From Ariolimax columbianus (taxonomy: Eukaryota > Mollusca > Gastropoda > Stylommatophora > Arionidae), in contig JAVGWX010000007.1 of assembly GCA_036924085.1 (NCBI GenBank), positions 98,047,141 to 98,111,140 on the forward strand: a stretch of 64,000 nucleotides of DNA. Reading direction: 5' to 3'. The notes under the pieces were generated by a model that worked only from the letters and a program-made list of their open reading frames with translations, ran no database searches and had not been told where the DNA came from. A program made the translations under genes and the position numbers. Positions 27,601-32,861 of this stretch are shown here, piece after piece. How positions within the stretch are numbered: the first letter of the stretch is position 1; the number at the start of each line of letters is the position of its first letter.

Positions 27601-30600
27601 CATGACAGTTTGTGTACACTCAATCTTCAAGATCTCAGAAACTGTGTCAGTTGAACACGACAGTTTGTGTACACTCAATCTTCAAGATCTAAGAAACTGT
27701 GTCAGTTGAACATGACAGTTTGTGTACACTCAATCTTCAAGATCTCAGAAACTGTGTCAGTTGAACATGACAGTTTGTGTACACTCAATCTTCAAGATCT
27801 AAGAAACTGTGTCAGTTGAATATGACAGTTTGTGTACACTCAATCTTCAAGATCTCAGAAACTGTGTCAGTTGAACACGACAGTTTGTGTACACTCAATC
27901 TTCAAGATCTAAGAAACTGTGTCAGTTGAATATGACAGTTTGTGTACACTCAATCTTCAAGATCTCAGAAACTGTGTCTGTTGTTGAATGCCTACAATGG
28001 GTAAGTGTACTCTTTTGTGTGCCCTGAAAAGGACGTTAAGTGACAGGTTGTAGTAGCTTCCCTCACATCCTGATGAAGGTGGACCATGGTCCTCAAGGCG
28101 GTTTTACTATGCTTGGCTTCATCTGCTTGGTACTCACTACTACGAAGATCACATCAATCCCCATCTCATCAACCAGACTGCCTGAAAACAGCCTGTTTCC
28201 AGGGAACGCAACATGGAAGAGAGATTGTGGTCCTGGTCAGTGTGTCATGCCTGACCCTGAGACGACATCCTGGTCATTATGTTGTGCCTGACCCTGAGAC
28301 GACGTCCTGGTCATTATGTTGTGCCTGACTGGACTAGCGTTTCAGTTTAAATCAAACATGTACTTCTCCAAAATATTAATTTTGCAAATCATAGCAGAGC
28401 CATTAGAAATTTGGATAGCAAAATAAAGTGCAAATATTACTTACAGATTGATTAAAAAAAGAAAAGAAATTATCATGTCCTTTGCAGAATATCGCTTCTT
28501 ACAACCGCCAACCTATTTGGTGGGTATATTTCTTGGCAGGTGTGCAGTACGGTAGGTTACCATTACTTTACGTATGTGGAGGAGCATTCGCCCGAGGAAA
28601 AAAACCTGTGTCTGCCAAACTGAACACGGAATTTGAACCCAGTGCATTGTGGGATTGTGAAACTGAGTGCGATTCACCCCTACAGATTACAATTTTAAAA
28701 TGCAAATTTAGAACAAAAACAACATATTAAAAATGAGGTCAAGAATATCTAGATAATCCCTTAACTGAAACTTGCAGGCATGCTAAAAAGAAAAAAGCCA
28801 AAGAGAACATTGAGAGACCAGTGAAGTAGGCAGCAAAAGGATTAGAGCCTCATGACTATTGGAATTGAAGAGATAACAAATAAAAATAACGGAACCAGGA
28901 TCAGTGACGAGTTAAGCTTCCCTGCTTTCCACAGGGAACAAGGATGAGTGATGGTCAACAAAAAAACAAACAGAAAAGAAACTAGTCAAGACAATTGAAA
29001 GCATTACCACTAGAATGAATGTGTGGACTTAATCACTAGTTTACACTCTAGTTTTCAGGGCGTCAAGACTAACATCTGAGTAAGCGGCAATATACAGACC
29101 AAGACCCCCCCACCTCACTTCCATGCATGGCTCATATAAACAGGTTATGTTACAGCAGTGTGGCTATTCTGTGAAGATTGACACTTCCATGCATGGCTCA
29201 TATAAACAGGCTATGTTACAGCAGTGTGGCTATTCTGTGAAGATTGACATTGCCAATCCCATTGTGCCGAACCTACTGAGAAGTCTGACATTGCACTACA
29301 GCCAAGAGGACTACCTTCTTCAGCACACCCACGTGTACAAGAACAGCCACTTTAACCCACTAACAGAATGAACAGCAACTAAAGTGTCAACAAGTATACA
29401 AAAAATATAAGTGAATTTTTGTGTACATTCATAATTTTCTACGGTACATCAAGGACAAAAAGTCGGAAATCATAACACAAAACAGAAAGGCGACCTTTTT
29501 TGTAAAGTACAAACAATATTCTTAATAATGTTTTTCTGTCTAGAAATACAACTAAATATAATGGTGGTGTTTTTTTAATGAGTACACCCTAGCCACAACA
29601 ATGAACATCATTAAATAACACATGTTTGCAAAGTAAATTTAACTGAAAATTATCAGATTATTTTTTTCTATTAAAAACACATTAAAATAATGTTAATATC
29701 ACAGAAATACAGACCCAAACACCAAACAAATAATTGCTTGTGTTCCGCACAATACCTCTTTGGCTTGCTCTCTATTTCCATGCTTCTTTTCCACATCACT
29801 GTACTTTTTCCAGTAGCCATAGCAGTAGGGGTAATGTGAAAAAAATGCTTCATAAGCTTTGCGGCAGTTTTCTGGATCATTCTGAAAATTAAATTAGAAA
29901 CAAAAAAGTCACTAATTAATTTCTCATGGATATCTATTAACTGATTTCTATGTTCATCTTCAAGCGACATGCCAACGGGCATAGTTTTATCATGTTTTCC
30001 TATTCTTAATGCTGTTTGCCAATTTTGCAGTTAATTTTTTGTTTATGCCATATTAAACTGTTCAGTATATAATCACCCTGAGTCAATCTATATCACTTTA
30101 ACTTAATAACTTTTTCCCCGTAGTAGTGAGCAACACGCAGATGAAGCCAAGCATAGGACAACCACCTGGATGGACCCGGGTCCACTTTCATCATCACGCT
30201 CAGGACGTGAGTAAAGCTACTACCCCCCGCCACCAAACATCCTTTTCAGGGCGTACAAAAGAGTAAACCTACTCATTGTAGGCATTCACAACAACTGAAT
30301 AATTCTTATGGTGCCGCAATGTGTTCCAACTTGTATTTTCTCAGATTAGTAAATAATATTACCTGTAAAGTTAGTGAAACAAAGTCTGGCAATTTGTTTT
30401 TTTATAGAACCATTGTGAGTGTGAATCTTGGACAATGAATAAAGAAAAATCACTAGCAGCAAAAGAAATGTGGTTCCTGAGAAAAATACTATGTATACTA
30501 TGAACCAAAAGAAGACATTAAAAGAAAACAGCATTGTCTGATCACTGATAAGTCAAATACAATGGAGACTGCCAAAATTAATTGGAAACAAGCGCAGAAA

Positions 30601-32744
30601 GGAGTATCTAGAAGACTTTGGTGCAATGGGGAGGATTGAGGATTAAAAAAAAGCCCAAGACGACAGAGATAAAATATATGGGATGGAACATGAACCAACA
30701 AATATTTGAATTGTGGAAATGTTCGCAAGAGAGAATTTACTGCTAAAAATGGGGACGGCGAGAGCTAGTGGTTAAGTGACATGGCTCACAATCAGAAGGT
30801 GCTGGGTACTATCCCCATTACAGCACCGGCTATTACCCCGGGGAAGCAAGCCCTTAGAAAATGCAAAAGGAAGCAAACCCTTACGTATGCTGAAGTCGAT
30901 GCACTGTGCTGACAGACGCAAAATAAAAACCGCAGTGCAACGCACACCGCCTTTGGGAATAGAGAAATAAGGTGAGCGTTAAAAAAAACTGCTAAAATGA
31001 CTAAACATGGCAAATGATGATAAGAAGAAAGTTTCAAATGTTTACAATTGTAAATTTAAAATTATTCTTTTCTACACCGATTCCACATCTGCTTTAAATC
31101 CAATCCTCATTAACTTATTTTCATAAATCTTAATCTAAACCAAGATTTGTTAAAATATATAATAGCTACTCTATTTATCTTACAATACTTGGTGTCTTTC
31201 AAGGCTACCTCTTGTTCCACATATTGTAGCAAATAGGTCCAGCCGGTGAAGTCCATTGGATTTTCTTCTACAGCTGCCCAGTACTTTCGCAGTTCATCTT
31301 CTTTCAGCTTTTTCTCTTTTGCATCCTTTTCTTGATCCTCTTGTTCACTCTGACTTGGTTCCTGGTTTTCAGTTATGGTTTTATTTGAATCCACATTATT
31401 TGTAGGTACTGCATTTAGATCATTCTTTTCTGGACTATTTGTGACTTCAGACTTCATTTCAACGTCTGCAAAAGAAGAATCAAAAGTATACCTTTTGAAA
31501 AGTAGCTTACAAACCAACAAACAAATGTTGTTTTTTTTACAAAATCAAAAAAATGGTACACATGAATGATAAATAATAAGTTACATTATTTGGATCCAGC
31601 TTGAGGTAAATATGCTGTTAATGGAAACACTATAGACTCAATTTGAATGTTTTTCTTCAAATTCCCTTATAACTATTGTCTACAAGTGTACCTTGACTAG
31701 ATGACCAAATAAGGGTCCTTCAGTTGTCTAATATTTAGTGAAATTATTTTGAAAATATTTCAAGAAATAATAGAAAACAATTAGATATATTGTTTATTCA
31801 TTTGCAAAACTCACTAGGCAATTTATATTTTGGATCATTCTAGTATAGTAAATTCATGACAGCTTTACCACTTCTCTAGGGAGAGTAAGATGTAGATATC
31901 CAGAAGTCTCTACTCTAAAGCATTCAAATTAAATTATGTACAATTAATTTATGTACATATGTATGTTGAATGAGGTTTCAGCAACTAACGTTTCCACCTA
32001 TGTAAACTTCAGTACAGTTGTGATTTAAACAAGTTTCTAAACTATTTGCAGGGTGTGACTAGAGTAGATACATCCAAATTCTCAAACCCGATCTTCCCCA
32101 CATCCCCCCTCGCTTGTATTGTAAGCATTGTGATGAGTAACTATTATTGACAACAGTCTTTTAGAGGTTGCAGCAATGTATGTCACAATGTGAAATCAAC
32201 AAGAGGTGGACAAAGAAGTCTCTCACTCTCAGAGTGACAGTCTGTGATTGATGACAGTCACATGTGGAAATTTCAGTCAACTTTTCAACTGCATGACGAC
32301 TGGCATTGAGTAGAGTGAGAGGCTGACTACTACACTACAGCCAACTGACAATCGGTGACATAATCATTGATAATATTAATTTTAACAATTTCATTTATTT
32401 TTTAAATTTAAAATAATACTAAAAAAATAAGTTTCGTCTGCCCACTTCTGGATCAAAATCAAACTAGGATTGAAATTAAAGTACTAGTTTGAGTTAAAGA
32501 TAAAGTAGTGTACTGTGTTAGTGTGTAGTGTGTAGTGAGCAGAGCAGTCACTATTACTACTAAACAATTATAGAACAGGTTTTGTTAAGAAGCCAGTAAA
32601 AAAAACCATATATTTGGATTGAACTGGAAATGCGATTTTGAAAAATAACGTCGGCGTTTTCACTGCGTTGAAGGATAGACTACCTTGATTCACATCTTCG
32701 CTATTGAGATCATTCAGTTTCGGAGAACTACTGACGTCCGCCAT
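295..32744 (-). CDS. prpf39: Pre-mRNA-processing factor 39 (13 exons, 3' end outside window)
   Basis: This is a splicing factor built of HAT (half-a-TPR) helical repeats. In the family, Prp39/PRPF39 is a U1 snRNP component that helps hold U1 on 5' splice sites in the nucleus. Exons on the minus strand are 32744-32684, 31465-31209, 29881-29756, 25989-25874, 21391-21224, 17933-17738, 13642-13532, 8716-8552, 8188-8062, 5850-5642, 3705-3646, 2968-2787 and 375-295. All introns are GT-AG and every phase joins, giving 619 codons plus 2 nt. Family-typical segments include [72 protein letters not shown] and [11 protein letters not shown]. The N-terminal 85 residues are acidic, Lys/Glu-rich and low in complexity. 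Vertebrate PRPF39 is about 670 residues, so roughly 50 C-terminal residues are missing off the left edge. No frameshift or stop breaks the frame, so the gene looks functional. Confidence 0.95.
376..850. other. prpf39 intron 12, unique AT-rich part
   Basis: AT-rich intron sequence. No coding similarity, repeat family or structure was recognised. Confidence 0.5.
863..1201 (+). mobile_element. Family B SINE-like element, full length with target-site duplication
   Basis: A 339-bp element flanked by a perfect 12-bp duplication, AGATATGTGTAC, at 851-862 and 1202-1213. The body runs from GAGCATGAGCTACAGTGG to GAGATTGAGAACGAAC and a tail of AAGCC repeats. The duplication and tail show retroposition. 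No clear A or B box is visible, so its class is open. Similar copies or parts lie at 9.6, 11.0, 12.7, 18.4, 43.2, 44.0, 59.8, 60.5 and 61.7 kb. Confidence 0.8.
1723..1833. repeat. 52-bp tandem duplication
   Basis: Two identical consecutive copies of a 52-bp unit starting AATTTGAGGGACTTAGC, followed by 7 bp of a third. The perfect identity suggests a recent duplication. Confidence 0.9.
1880..2265 (+). mobile_element. LINE reverse-transcriptase 3' end fragment
   Basis: Broken frames encode [22 protein letters not shown] and GRPRKRWID motifs. These are typical of the C-terminal tail of endonuclease-type non-LTR retrotransposons. Frameshifts are present and no RT catalytic core remains. Confidence 0.7.
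2266..2786. other. Remaining part of intron 12
   Basis: No recognisable element. The stretch 2700-2786 is AT-rich sequence just downstream of the exon 12 donor. Confidence 0.4.
2787..2968 (-). CDS. prpf39: prpf39 exon 12
   Basis: This 182-nt exon begins after CTTTGCAG and ends in phase 2 at CAGAA|GTAATT. It encodes [15 protein letters not shown] through [17 protein letters not shown], the last HAT repeats. The TAA seen just downstream lies in the intron. Confidence 0.95.
2969..3645. other. Intron 11 of prpf39
   Basis: AT-rich unique sequence. No repeat or coding signal was recognised. Confidence 0.4.
3646..3705 (-). CDS. prpf39: prpf39 exon 11 (micro-size, 60 nt)
   Basis: A 60-nt exon, phase 0 at both ends, with acceptor GACCTTTTCAG and donor AAT|GTAAGT. 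It encodes [20 protein letters not shown], one HAT helix pair. It is short, but both splice sites are strong and it supplies the helix expected between exons 10 and 12. Confidence 0.92.
3960..4500. repeat. Degenerate CA/TC-rich low-complexity tract
   Basis: A pyrimidine- and CA-rich stretch in which ACACACATCTAGATCTC, TCGATCTACACACTCGC and ACATACATCGTTC recur at irregular spacing. It looks like an old, decayed tandem array of roughly 80-bp units. The open frame across it has no family resemblance. Confidence 0.5.
4652..4690 (+). repeat. Run of 16 G with flanking G-rich tract
   Basis: A GGGG-T-(G)16-TGTGTGGG run at 4652-4680. On the prpf39 transcript strand it is C-rich, within intron 10. The tract could form a G-quadruplex on the plus strand. 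Confidence 0.85.
5038..5447. repeat. 22-bp minisatellite, about 18.5 copies
   Basis: The unit is ACATTGAAGTATACCACTAA plus 2 bp, with scattered substitutions such as AGTATACC or AGCATACC and CTAAAC or CTGAAC. It lies in intron 10, about 195 bp upstream of exon 10's donor on the plus-strand map. Confidence 0.95.
5642..5850 (-). CDS. prpf39: prpf39 exon 10
   Basis: This 209-nt exon enters in phase 1 after TTTCCATAG and ends in phase 0 at AAG|GTAAGG. It encodes 70 residues including [15 protein letters not shown] and [12 protein letters not shown], which are HAT helices of the C-terminal block. Confidence 0.95.
6190..6520 (+). mobile_element. LINE RNase H C-terminal remnant, left part
   Basis: Degenerate frames show [18 protein letters not shown] and [12 protein letters not shown]. 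These are the end of a LINE RNase H domain and the start of the following Cys-rich tail. The reading breaks at AGCCATTT near 6510 and resumes at AGCCACTT near 7675. An uninterrupted minus-strand relative lies at 20.1-21.0 kb. Confidence 0.7.
6581..7020. repeat. 72-bp minisatellite, 6.1 copies
   Basis: Units start at 6581, 6653, 6725, 6797, 6869, 6941 and 7013 (CATGGTTTGGTGTAGTATTT...). Copies differ at a few sites only (GGACC or GGAAC, GGCAC or GGCAT). Because 72 is divisible by 3, three frames stay open across the array. These are not taken as genes. Confidence 0.97.
7157..7500 (-). mobile_element. Family C short dispersed element
   Basis: Reads on the minus strand from the GTTGTCGTTGAATGCACACA end, through TAAGTGGCGGGTTGTCGTAG and CTATGCTTGGCTTCATTTGC, to CCAGACGTTAGTC. 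The same roughly 330-bp sequence recurs at 16.1, 23.6, 28.0, 30.1, 36.8, 56.5 and 59.0 kb. No coding capacity and no recognised tRNA head. Confidence 0.8.
7490..7685 (-). mobile_element. LINE 3' fragment (endonuclease-RT type)
   Basis: Encodes [13 protein letters not shown] then [13 protein letters not shown] and [10 protein letters not shown]. This is the post-RT tail seen in the LINE at 32.9-36.4 kb and its relatives. It is 5' truncated at about 7672, where the plus-strand RNase H remnant resumes. Confidence 0.75.
7670..7915 (+). mobile_element. LINE RNase H C-terminal remnant, right part
   Basis: Continues the 6190-6520 remnant: [18 protein letters not shown] and TAEHIL-like [11 protein letters not shown], the Cys/His-containing tail after RNase H. 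It ends with a GAAGAAGAAG tail near 7918. Stops and frameshifts are present. Confidence 0.7.
8062..8188 (-). CDS. prpf39: prpf39 exon 9
   Basis: This 127-nt exon follows acceptor ACTTTCAAG and ends in phase 1 at AGAG|GTAACG. It encodes [17 protein letters not shown] and [17 protein letters not shown], a typical HAT repeat. The intron between exons 8 and 9 is only 363 bp, the shortest in the gene. Confidence 0.95.
8552..8716 (-). CDS. prpf39: prpf39 exon 8
   Basis: This 165-nt exon is phase 0 at both ends, with acceptor CATGTAAAG and donor AAA|GTAAGT. It encodes 55 residues including [18 protein letters not shown] and [18 protein letters not shown], the most conserved PRPF39 stretch. A 42-bp minisatellite starts only about 55 bp upstream of its acceptor. 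Confidence 0.96.
8771..9096. repeat. 42-bp minisatellite, about 7.7 copies
   Basis: The unit TTACTTAGTCCTCTTCTACT continues with CTGAGTGTTTAGATGTACAGAC. It lies in intron 7 of prpf39. On the transcript strand each unit carries CTAAAC and GACTAAG, which resemble branch-point sequences, and the array ends about 55 nt before the exon 8 acceptor. Confidence 0.95.
9100..9610. other. Intron 7 unique sequence
   Basis: No recognised element. The short open frames have no family resemblance. Confidence 0.4.
9624..9944 (-). mobile_element. Family B SINE-like element with 13-bp target-site duplication
   Basis: A minus-orientation copy flanked by CCAATATCTATCT at 9611-9623 and 9945-9957. The 3' tail is (GAA)n on the element strand. 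It lacks a short internal part of the head compared with the 863-1201 copy. Confidence 0.85.
10073..10315 (+). mobile_element. Family A tRNA-derived SINE
   Basis: The head has an A-box-like TGGCCTAGTGGTTAAGTGA and a B box GGTTCGATCCC within a GGTGCTG...CAGCACC stem. It is followed by a non-tRNA body and an A-rich tail. The flanks share AAAATGTCT (10064-10072 and 10316-10324). Other copies are at 30.75 and 57.15 kb. Confidence 0.9.
10325..10980. other. Intron 7 AT-rich unique sequence
   Basis: Very AT-rich. Nothing recognised. Confidence 0.4.
10985..11338 (-). mobile_element. Family B SINE-like element
   Basis: A nearly full-length minus-strand copy. On the element strand it starts CAAGATGCTGAGCAGCGCAT and ends GAACGAAGAAGAA. 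No clear target-site duplication is seen, possibly because of later changes. Confidence 0.8.
11350..12617 (+). mobile_element. RTE-like LINE, RT 3' part, with an internal minisatellite
   Basis: Before the array the frame reads [20 protein letters not shown] then IYIEQ. After the array it continues [20 protein letters not shown], then [13 protein letters not shown] and, after frameshifts, QFKWFGH and RKRWIDGI. The region downstream of the RT catalytic centre is preserved, and the 5' part is missing. It is followed by a TAGA microsatellite, like the short tandem 3' tails of RTE-type LINEs. Its minus-strand relative is at 23.1-24.7 kb. The element is disrupted by 22 tandem copies of a 29-bp piece of its own coding sequence. 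Confidence 0.8.
11437..12077. repeat. 29-bp minisatellite, 22 copies, inside LINE RT sequence
   Basis: The unit is about AACAACCGCTAAGATCTACA plus TAGAACAGG. Substitutions cluster at CCGC/TCGC/CTGC and AGGAAC/AGAAAC. The flanking LINE frame shows a single ancestral unit bounded by the near-identical GAACAGAAACAAC and GAACAGGAACAAC, the likely slippage substrates. The 29-bp unit shifts frame with every copy. Confidence 0.95.
12617..12663. repeat. (TAGA)n microsatellite at LINE 3' end
   Basis: About 11 perfect ATAG/TAGA units directly after the LINE tail. They may be the expanded 3' terminal repeat of that element. Confidence 0.9.
12715..12905 (-). mobile_element. Family B variant (subfamily), partial
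   Basis: A diverged minus-strand copy. The element strand has CCAAGTGACATCCTTGGAAA, CACAGTGGG-like, ACCGGATGTGTCAGGCCGAA and GTAAACTATGACACAAC. It is closest to the copy at 60.5 kb. Confidence 0.6.
12906..13531. other. Intron 7 sequence next to the exon 7 donor
   Basis: No recognised element. The open frames at 12886-13184 lack family resemblance. Confidence 0.4.
13532..13642 (-). CDS. prpf39: prpf39 exon 7
   Basis: This 111-nt exon is phase 0 at both ends, with acceptor TATTTCAG and donor AGT|GTAAGT. It encodes 37 residues ending [13 protein letters not shown], the conserved start of the C-terminal HAT block. It has no in-frame ATG. Confidence 0.94.
13870..14395. repeat. Degenerate minisatellite (about 60-bp unit with shorter variants)
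   Basis: Units repeat AGGGACAGAAGATGACAT, GGAAGGTCAGTCAACTGCAG and AATTGACACACAACATT, with later units shortened to about 46 bp (GACATGGAAGATTGTCGACC). The array lies in intron 6. Confidence 0.85.
14460..15185 (-). mobile_element. LINE RNase H and C-terminal tail, degenerate
   Basis: Minus-strand frames show [21 protein letters not shown] (RNase H end) and [12 protein letters not shown]. These are hallmarks of the C-terminus of RNase H-bearing LINEs. Several stops and frameshifts are present. It belongs to the same broad group as the pieces at 20.1, 24.7, 48.2 and 52.9 kb. Confidence 0.7.
15222..15935 (+). mobile_element. LINE RT C-terminal fragment with internal deletion (empty-site relative)
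   Basis: Encodes [20 protein letters not shown] (RT motif FADD changed to FAGD), [38 protein letters not shown] and [18 protein letters not shown]. Around 15460 the sequence jumps from NGQELE to SIFLYACE. The 41.1-kb copy still has the intervening KYLSS...IRLM-like section, so about 55 codons are deleted here. The stretch GAAAGAATTACAGCAG then AATAGAGCC shows the uninterrupted site that carries a 1.4-kb insertion at 41,456. Confidence 0.8.
16090..16402 (+). mobile_element. Family C short dispersed element
   Basis: A plus-strand copy from ACTCTTTTGTGCGTTCTGAA through GCTTGGCTTCATCTGTG to CCAGATGTTAGTCTCC. The GTTGTTG head is missing. It contains a C9 run at about 16251-16259. Confidence 0.75.
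16403..17737. other. Intron 6 sequence, unassigned
   Basis: Mixed base composition, GC-richer at 16.67-17.2 kb. Overlapping open frames on both strands (for example 16742-17053 minus) have no motif I recognise. It could be part of an unknown mobile element. The 17.25-17.7 kb part is AT-rich. Confidence 0.35.
17738..17933 (-). CDS. prpf39: prpf39 exon 6
   Basis: This 196-nt exon follows acceptor TTGTCTCTCAG and ends in phase 0 at the canonical donor TTG|GTAAGT. It encodes residues up to 308: [14 protein letters not shown] followed by a long acidic linker ([16 protein letters not shown]). The linker corresponds to the loop between the N- and C-terminal HAT blocks and is the least conserved part. 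Confidence 0.92.
18035..18150 (-). repeat. Family D dispersed repeat, partial
   Basis: The minus strand reads GGGGCTAGCAACCTCATTGT followed by an AAACAAATT...AAACTGCCAT-like stretch. This matches the repeats at 26.44-26.64 kb and 47.14-47.33 kb. Confidence 0.6.
18440..18778 (+). mobile_element. Family B SINE-like element, diverged
   Basis: Starts CAAGATGCTGAGCAGTGCAT and ends GGTAGCGGGAGTTTGAGAAG. It is more diverged than the other full copies, with many C/T and A/G changes in CG sites. Confidence 0.8.
18834..19729 (-). mobile_element. Mariner transposon, internally deleted, with inverted repeats and TA duplication
   Basis: An 896-bp element flanked by TA (18832-18833 and 19730-19731). The terminal inverted repeats are AGGGGCATTCAAGTCAAACT on the left and the complement of AGTTTGATTTGAACACCCCT on the right. 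The minus strand encodes the mariner N-terminal helix-turn-helix ([27 protein letters not shown]), then LLLQDN and [17 protein letters not shown], then [16 protein letters not shown]. The middle third, with the first catalytic Asp, is missing, and there is a frameshift between the last two catalytic Asp motifs. Intact relatives are about 1.3 kb. It cannot make transposase but could have been mobilised in trans. Confidence 0.93.
19740..20100. other. Intron 5 unique sequence
   Basis: AT-rich. Nothing recognised. Confidence 0.4.
20105..21030 (-). mobile_element. LINE RNase H domain and C-terminal tail
   Basis: Minus-strand frames encode [24 protein letters not shown] sequence (catalytic Asp of RNase H visible in TDGSA), then [12 protein letters not shown], then [36 protein letters not shown] and the tail up to a CTT-rich end near 20150. 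It is uninterrupted across the NSHLH site that is split at 6.5/7.67 kb. Frameshifts are present. Confidence 0.8.
21224..21391 (-). CDS. prpf39: prpf39 exon 5
   Basis: This 168-nt exon enters and leaves in phase 2, with acceptor TACATACAG and donor GATAA|GTATGT. It encodes the HAT repeats around [19 protein letters not shown], then [19 protein letters not shown]. Both are close to the family pattern. Confidence 0.95.
21700..21940 (+). mobile_element. LINE 3' end with C2H2-like zinc-finger tail
   Basis: Encodes [20 protein letters not shown], a C2H2-like finger. The element at 32.9-36.4 kb ends the same way. The ORF stops at 21895 and is followed by a short 3' untranslated part, CATCTTCGTTTGCGATGGA. 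It is 5' truncated. Confidence 0.8.
21941..23080. other. Intron 4 sequence, mostly unassigned
   Basis: No coding signal. The part at 22405-22530 (ATCGATTTTAACTGATAAGG then GTTCTTTAACATA and CGGAATGCTTGAAACTGGCA) resembles 58157-58320, so it is probably an old dispersed repeat. Confidence 0.35.
23085..24735 (-). mobile_element. RTE-like LINE, interrupted by a family C element
   Basis: Minus-strand frames, in order, encode [20 protein letters not shown] (endonuclease C-terminus), [40 protein letters not shown] (RT YADD box with Ala changed to Asn), [20 protein letters not shown] and, beyond the insertion, [27 protein letters not shown] and [10 protein letters not shown]. The RT palm before the ADD box is deleted. 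It is the same family as the 11.35-12.6 kb element. Family C (23580-23905, plus) interrupts the tail. Confidence 0.8.
23580..23905 (+). mobile_element. Family C short dispersed element, nested in a LINE
   Basis: Starts near GCAAATGCCCACAATGAGTA and ends CCAGACGTTAGCCTC. It lies between two separated parts of the minus-strand LINE, so it inserted after the LINE. Confidence 0.8.
24731..24960 (-). mobile_element. LINE C-terminal Cys-rich tail
   Basis: The minus strand encodes [20 protein letters not shown] and [20 protein letters not shown], ending MVTV with a stop at 24731. The spaced Cys/His residues are typical of the tail after RNase H in LINEs. Confidence 0.8.
24982..25335. repeat. 59-bp minisatellite, 6 copies
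   Basis: Unit starts are 24982, 25041, 25100, 25159, 25218 and 25277 (CTGTTTCATGTGTAAACCTG...). Copies are almost identical; only the fourth has visible changes (ATGTTTC, TGTAAGC). It lies in intron 4. Confidence 0.97.
25336..25873. other. Intron 4 sequence next to the exon 4 donor
   Basis: AT-rich, no recognised element. Confidence 0.4.
25874..25989 (-). CDS. prpf39: prpf39 exon 4
   Basis: This 116-nt exon follows acceptor CACTCTAG and ends in phase 2 at the donor CAA|GTAATA. It encodes residues 149-186, including [18 protein letters not shown], a conserved HAT helix. It contains no in-frame ATG and has a stop just past the donor. Confidence 0.93.
25991..26439. other. Intron 3, unassigned
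   Basis: No recognised element or coding signal. Confidence 0.35.
26440..26640 (+). repeat. Family D dispersed repeat
   Basis: Shares CACTGCACCTTCCTGCATGT then TTGTAAAA, GGGGCTAGCAACCTCATTAT and GTAAATCAAATTGCTAT with the 47.14-47.33 kb copy and the minus-strand 18.04-kb copy. Class unknown. Confidence 0.6.
27105..27978. repeat. 55-bp minisatellite, about 16 copies
   Basis: The unit is ACATGACAGTTTGTGTACAC, TCAATCTTCAAGATCTMAGA and AACTGTGTCAGTTGA. Alternate copies carry AAGATCTAAG or AAGATCTCAG. One copy has a single-base loss. It lies in intron 3 and abuts a family C element exactly at 27979. Confidence 0.96.
27979..28342 (+). mobile_element. Family C short dispersed element with internal 38-bp duplication
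   Basis: Begins TGTTGTTGAATGCCTACAAT and ends near CTGACTGGACTAGCG. The segment CCTGACCCTGAGACGAC...CATTATGTTGTG is present twice (about 28251-28326). Confidence 0.8.
28345..29110. other. Intron 3, unassigned
   Basis: No recognised element. A short open frame at 28482-28730 has no motif. Confidence 0.35.
29116..29247. repeat. 66-bp tandem duplication
   Basis: Two copies of a 66-bp unit beginning CACTTCCATGCATGGCTCAT, at 29116 and 29182, differing at one site (GGTTATG or GGCTATG). Confidence 0.92.
29248..29755. other. Intron 3 sequence next to the exon 3 donor
   Basis: AT-rich, nothing recognised. Confidence 0.4.
29756..29881 (-). CDS. prpf39: prpf39 exon 3
   Basis: This 126-nt exon is phase 0 at both ends, with acceptor AATTTTCAG and donor GAG|GTATTG. 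It encodes residues 107-148, including [19 protein letters not shown], the Trp/Tyr-rich HAT signature of the family. Confidence 0.95.
30115..30297 (-). mobile_element. Family C short dispersed element, truncated
   Basis: Contains the GTTGTTGTGAATGCC head and the AGTGGC...TTGGCTTCATCTGCG part on the minus strand. The tail half is missing. Confidence 0.75.
30298..30738. other. Intron 2, unassigned
   Basis: Possibly a decayed LINE trace on the plus strand (AGTGTGAATCTTGGACAATG resembles the CE-TWT motif region). Too weak to call. Confidence 0.3.
30749..30987 (+). mobile_element. Family A tRNA-derived SINE
   Basis: The A-box region is GAGCTAGTGGTTAAGTGACA, and the B-box region is mutated (GGGTACTATCCCC instead of GGTTCGATCCCC). 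The flanks share ACTGCTAAAA (30739-30748 and 30988-30997). Confidence 0.88.
31209..31465 (-). CDS. prpf39: prpf39 exon 2
   Basis: The exon begins after the acceptor TTTTGCAG (phase 1) and ends in phase 0 at GAG|GTAGCC. It encodes residues 21-106: an acidic Ser/Asn/Glu/Lys-rich linker, then the first HAT helix pair ([19 protein letters not shown] and YLLQYVEQE). The latter is a highly conserved PRPF39 segment. Confidence 0.95.
31466..32683. other. Intron 1 of prpf39
   Basis: Unique, mostly AT-rich sequence. No mobile element recognised, unlike the other long introns. Confidence 0.5.
32684..32744 (-). CDS. prpf39: prpf39 exon 1 (start codon exon)
   Basis: This exon encodes residues 1-20 ([20 protein letters not shown]) and ends in phase 1 at the donor G|GTAGTC. 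The ATG at 32744 was chosen because it sits in a strong Kozak-like context (CAAAATGGCGG). It also joins in phase to the acidic N-terminus in exon 2. The short first exon carries no HAT repeat. Confidence 0.85.
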
Positions 32745-32861
32745 TTTGTACTAGCCCATTGCCAGATATTTCGTCTATTTCAGTCACTATCGACCAAAGT
32801 AGTAGCCACTTTGAGTCGTTCGGTCATGACTGACTATATGATGATGGTATCTTGGAGAGGT
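32731..32861 (-). promoter_or_regulatory. prpf39: prpf39 5' leader and proximal promoter, with YY1-like start motif
   Basis: Only 117 bp of unique sequence separate the ATG (32744) from the edge of a LINE at 32862. The start codon lies inside AAAATGGCGGAC. This resembles the YY1 site that overlaps the start codon of many housekeeping genes. GACGTCAG (CRE-like) follows directly. No TATA box is evident. The transcription start site cannot be read from sequence. It lies either in these 117 bp or beyond the LINE, in the unique stretch 36447-36505 that was adjacent before the insertion. Confidence 0.4.

Noticed and set aside
24982..27978. CRISPR-like direct repeats
   Set aside because: The repeats are head-to-tail without unique spacers and sit in introns of an animal gene. 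They are minisatellites.
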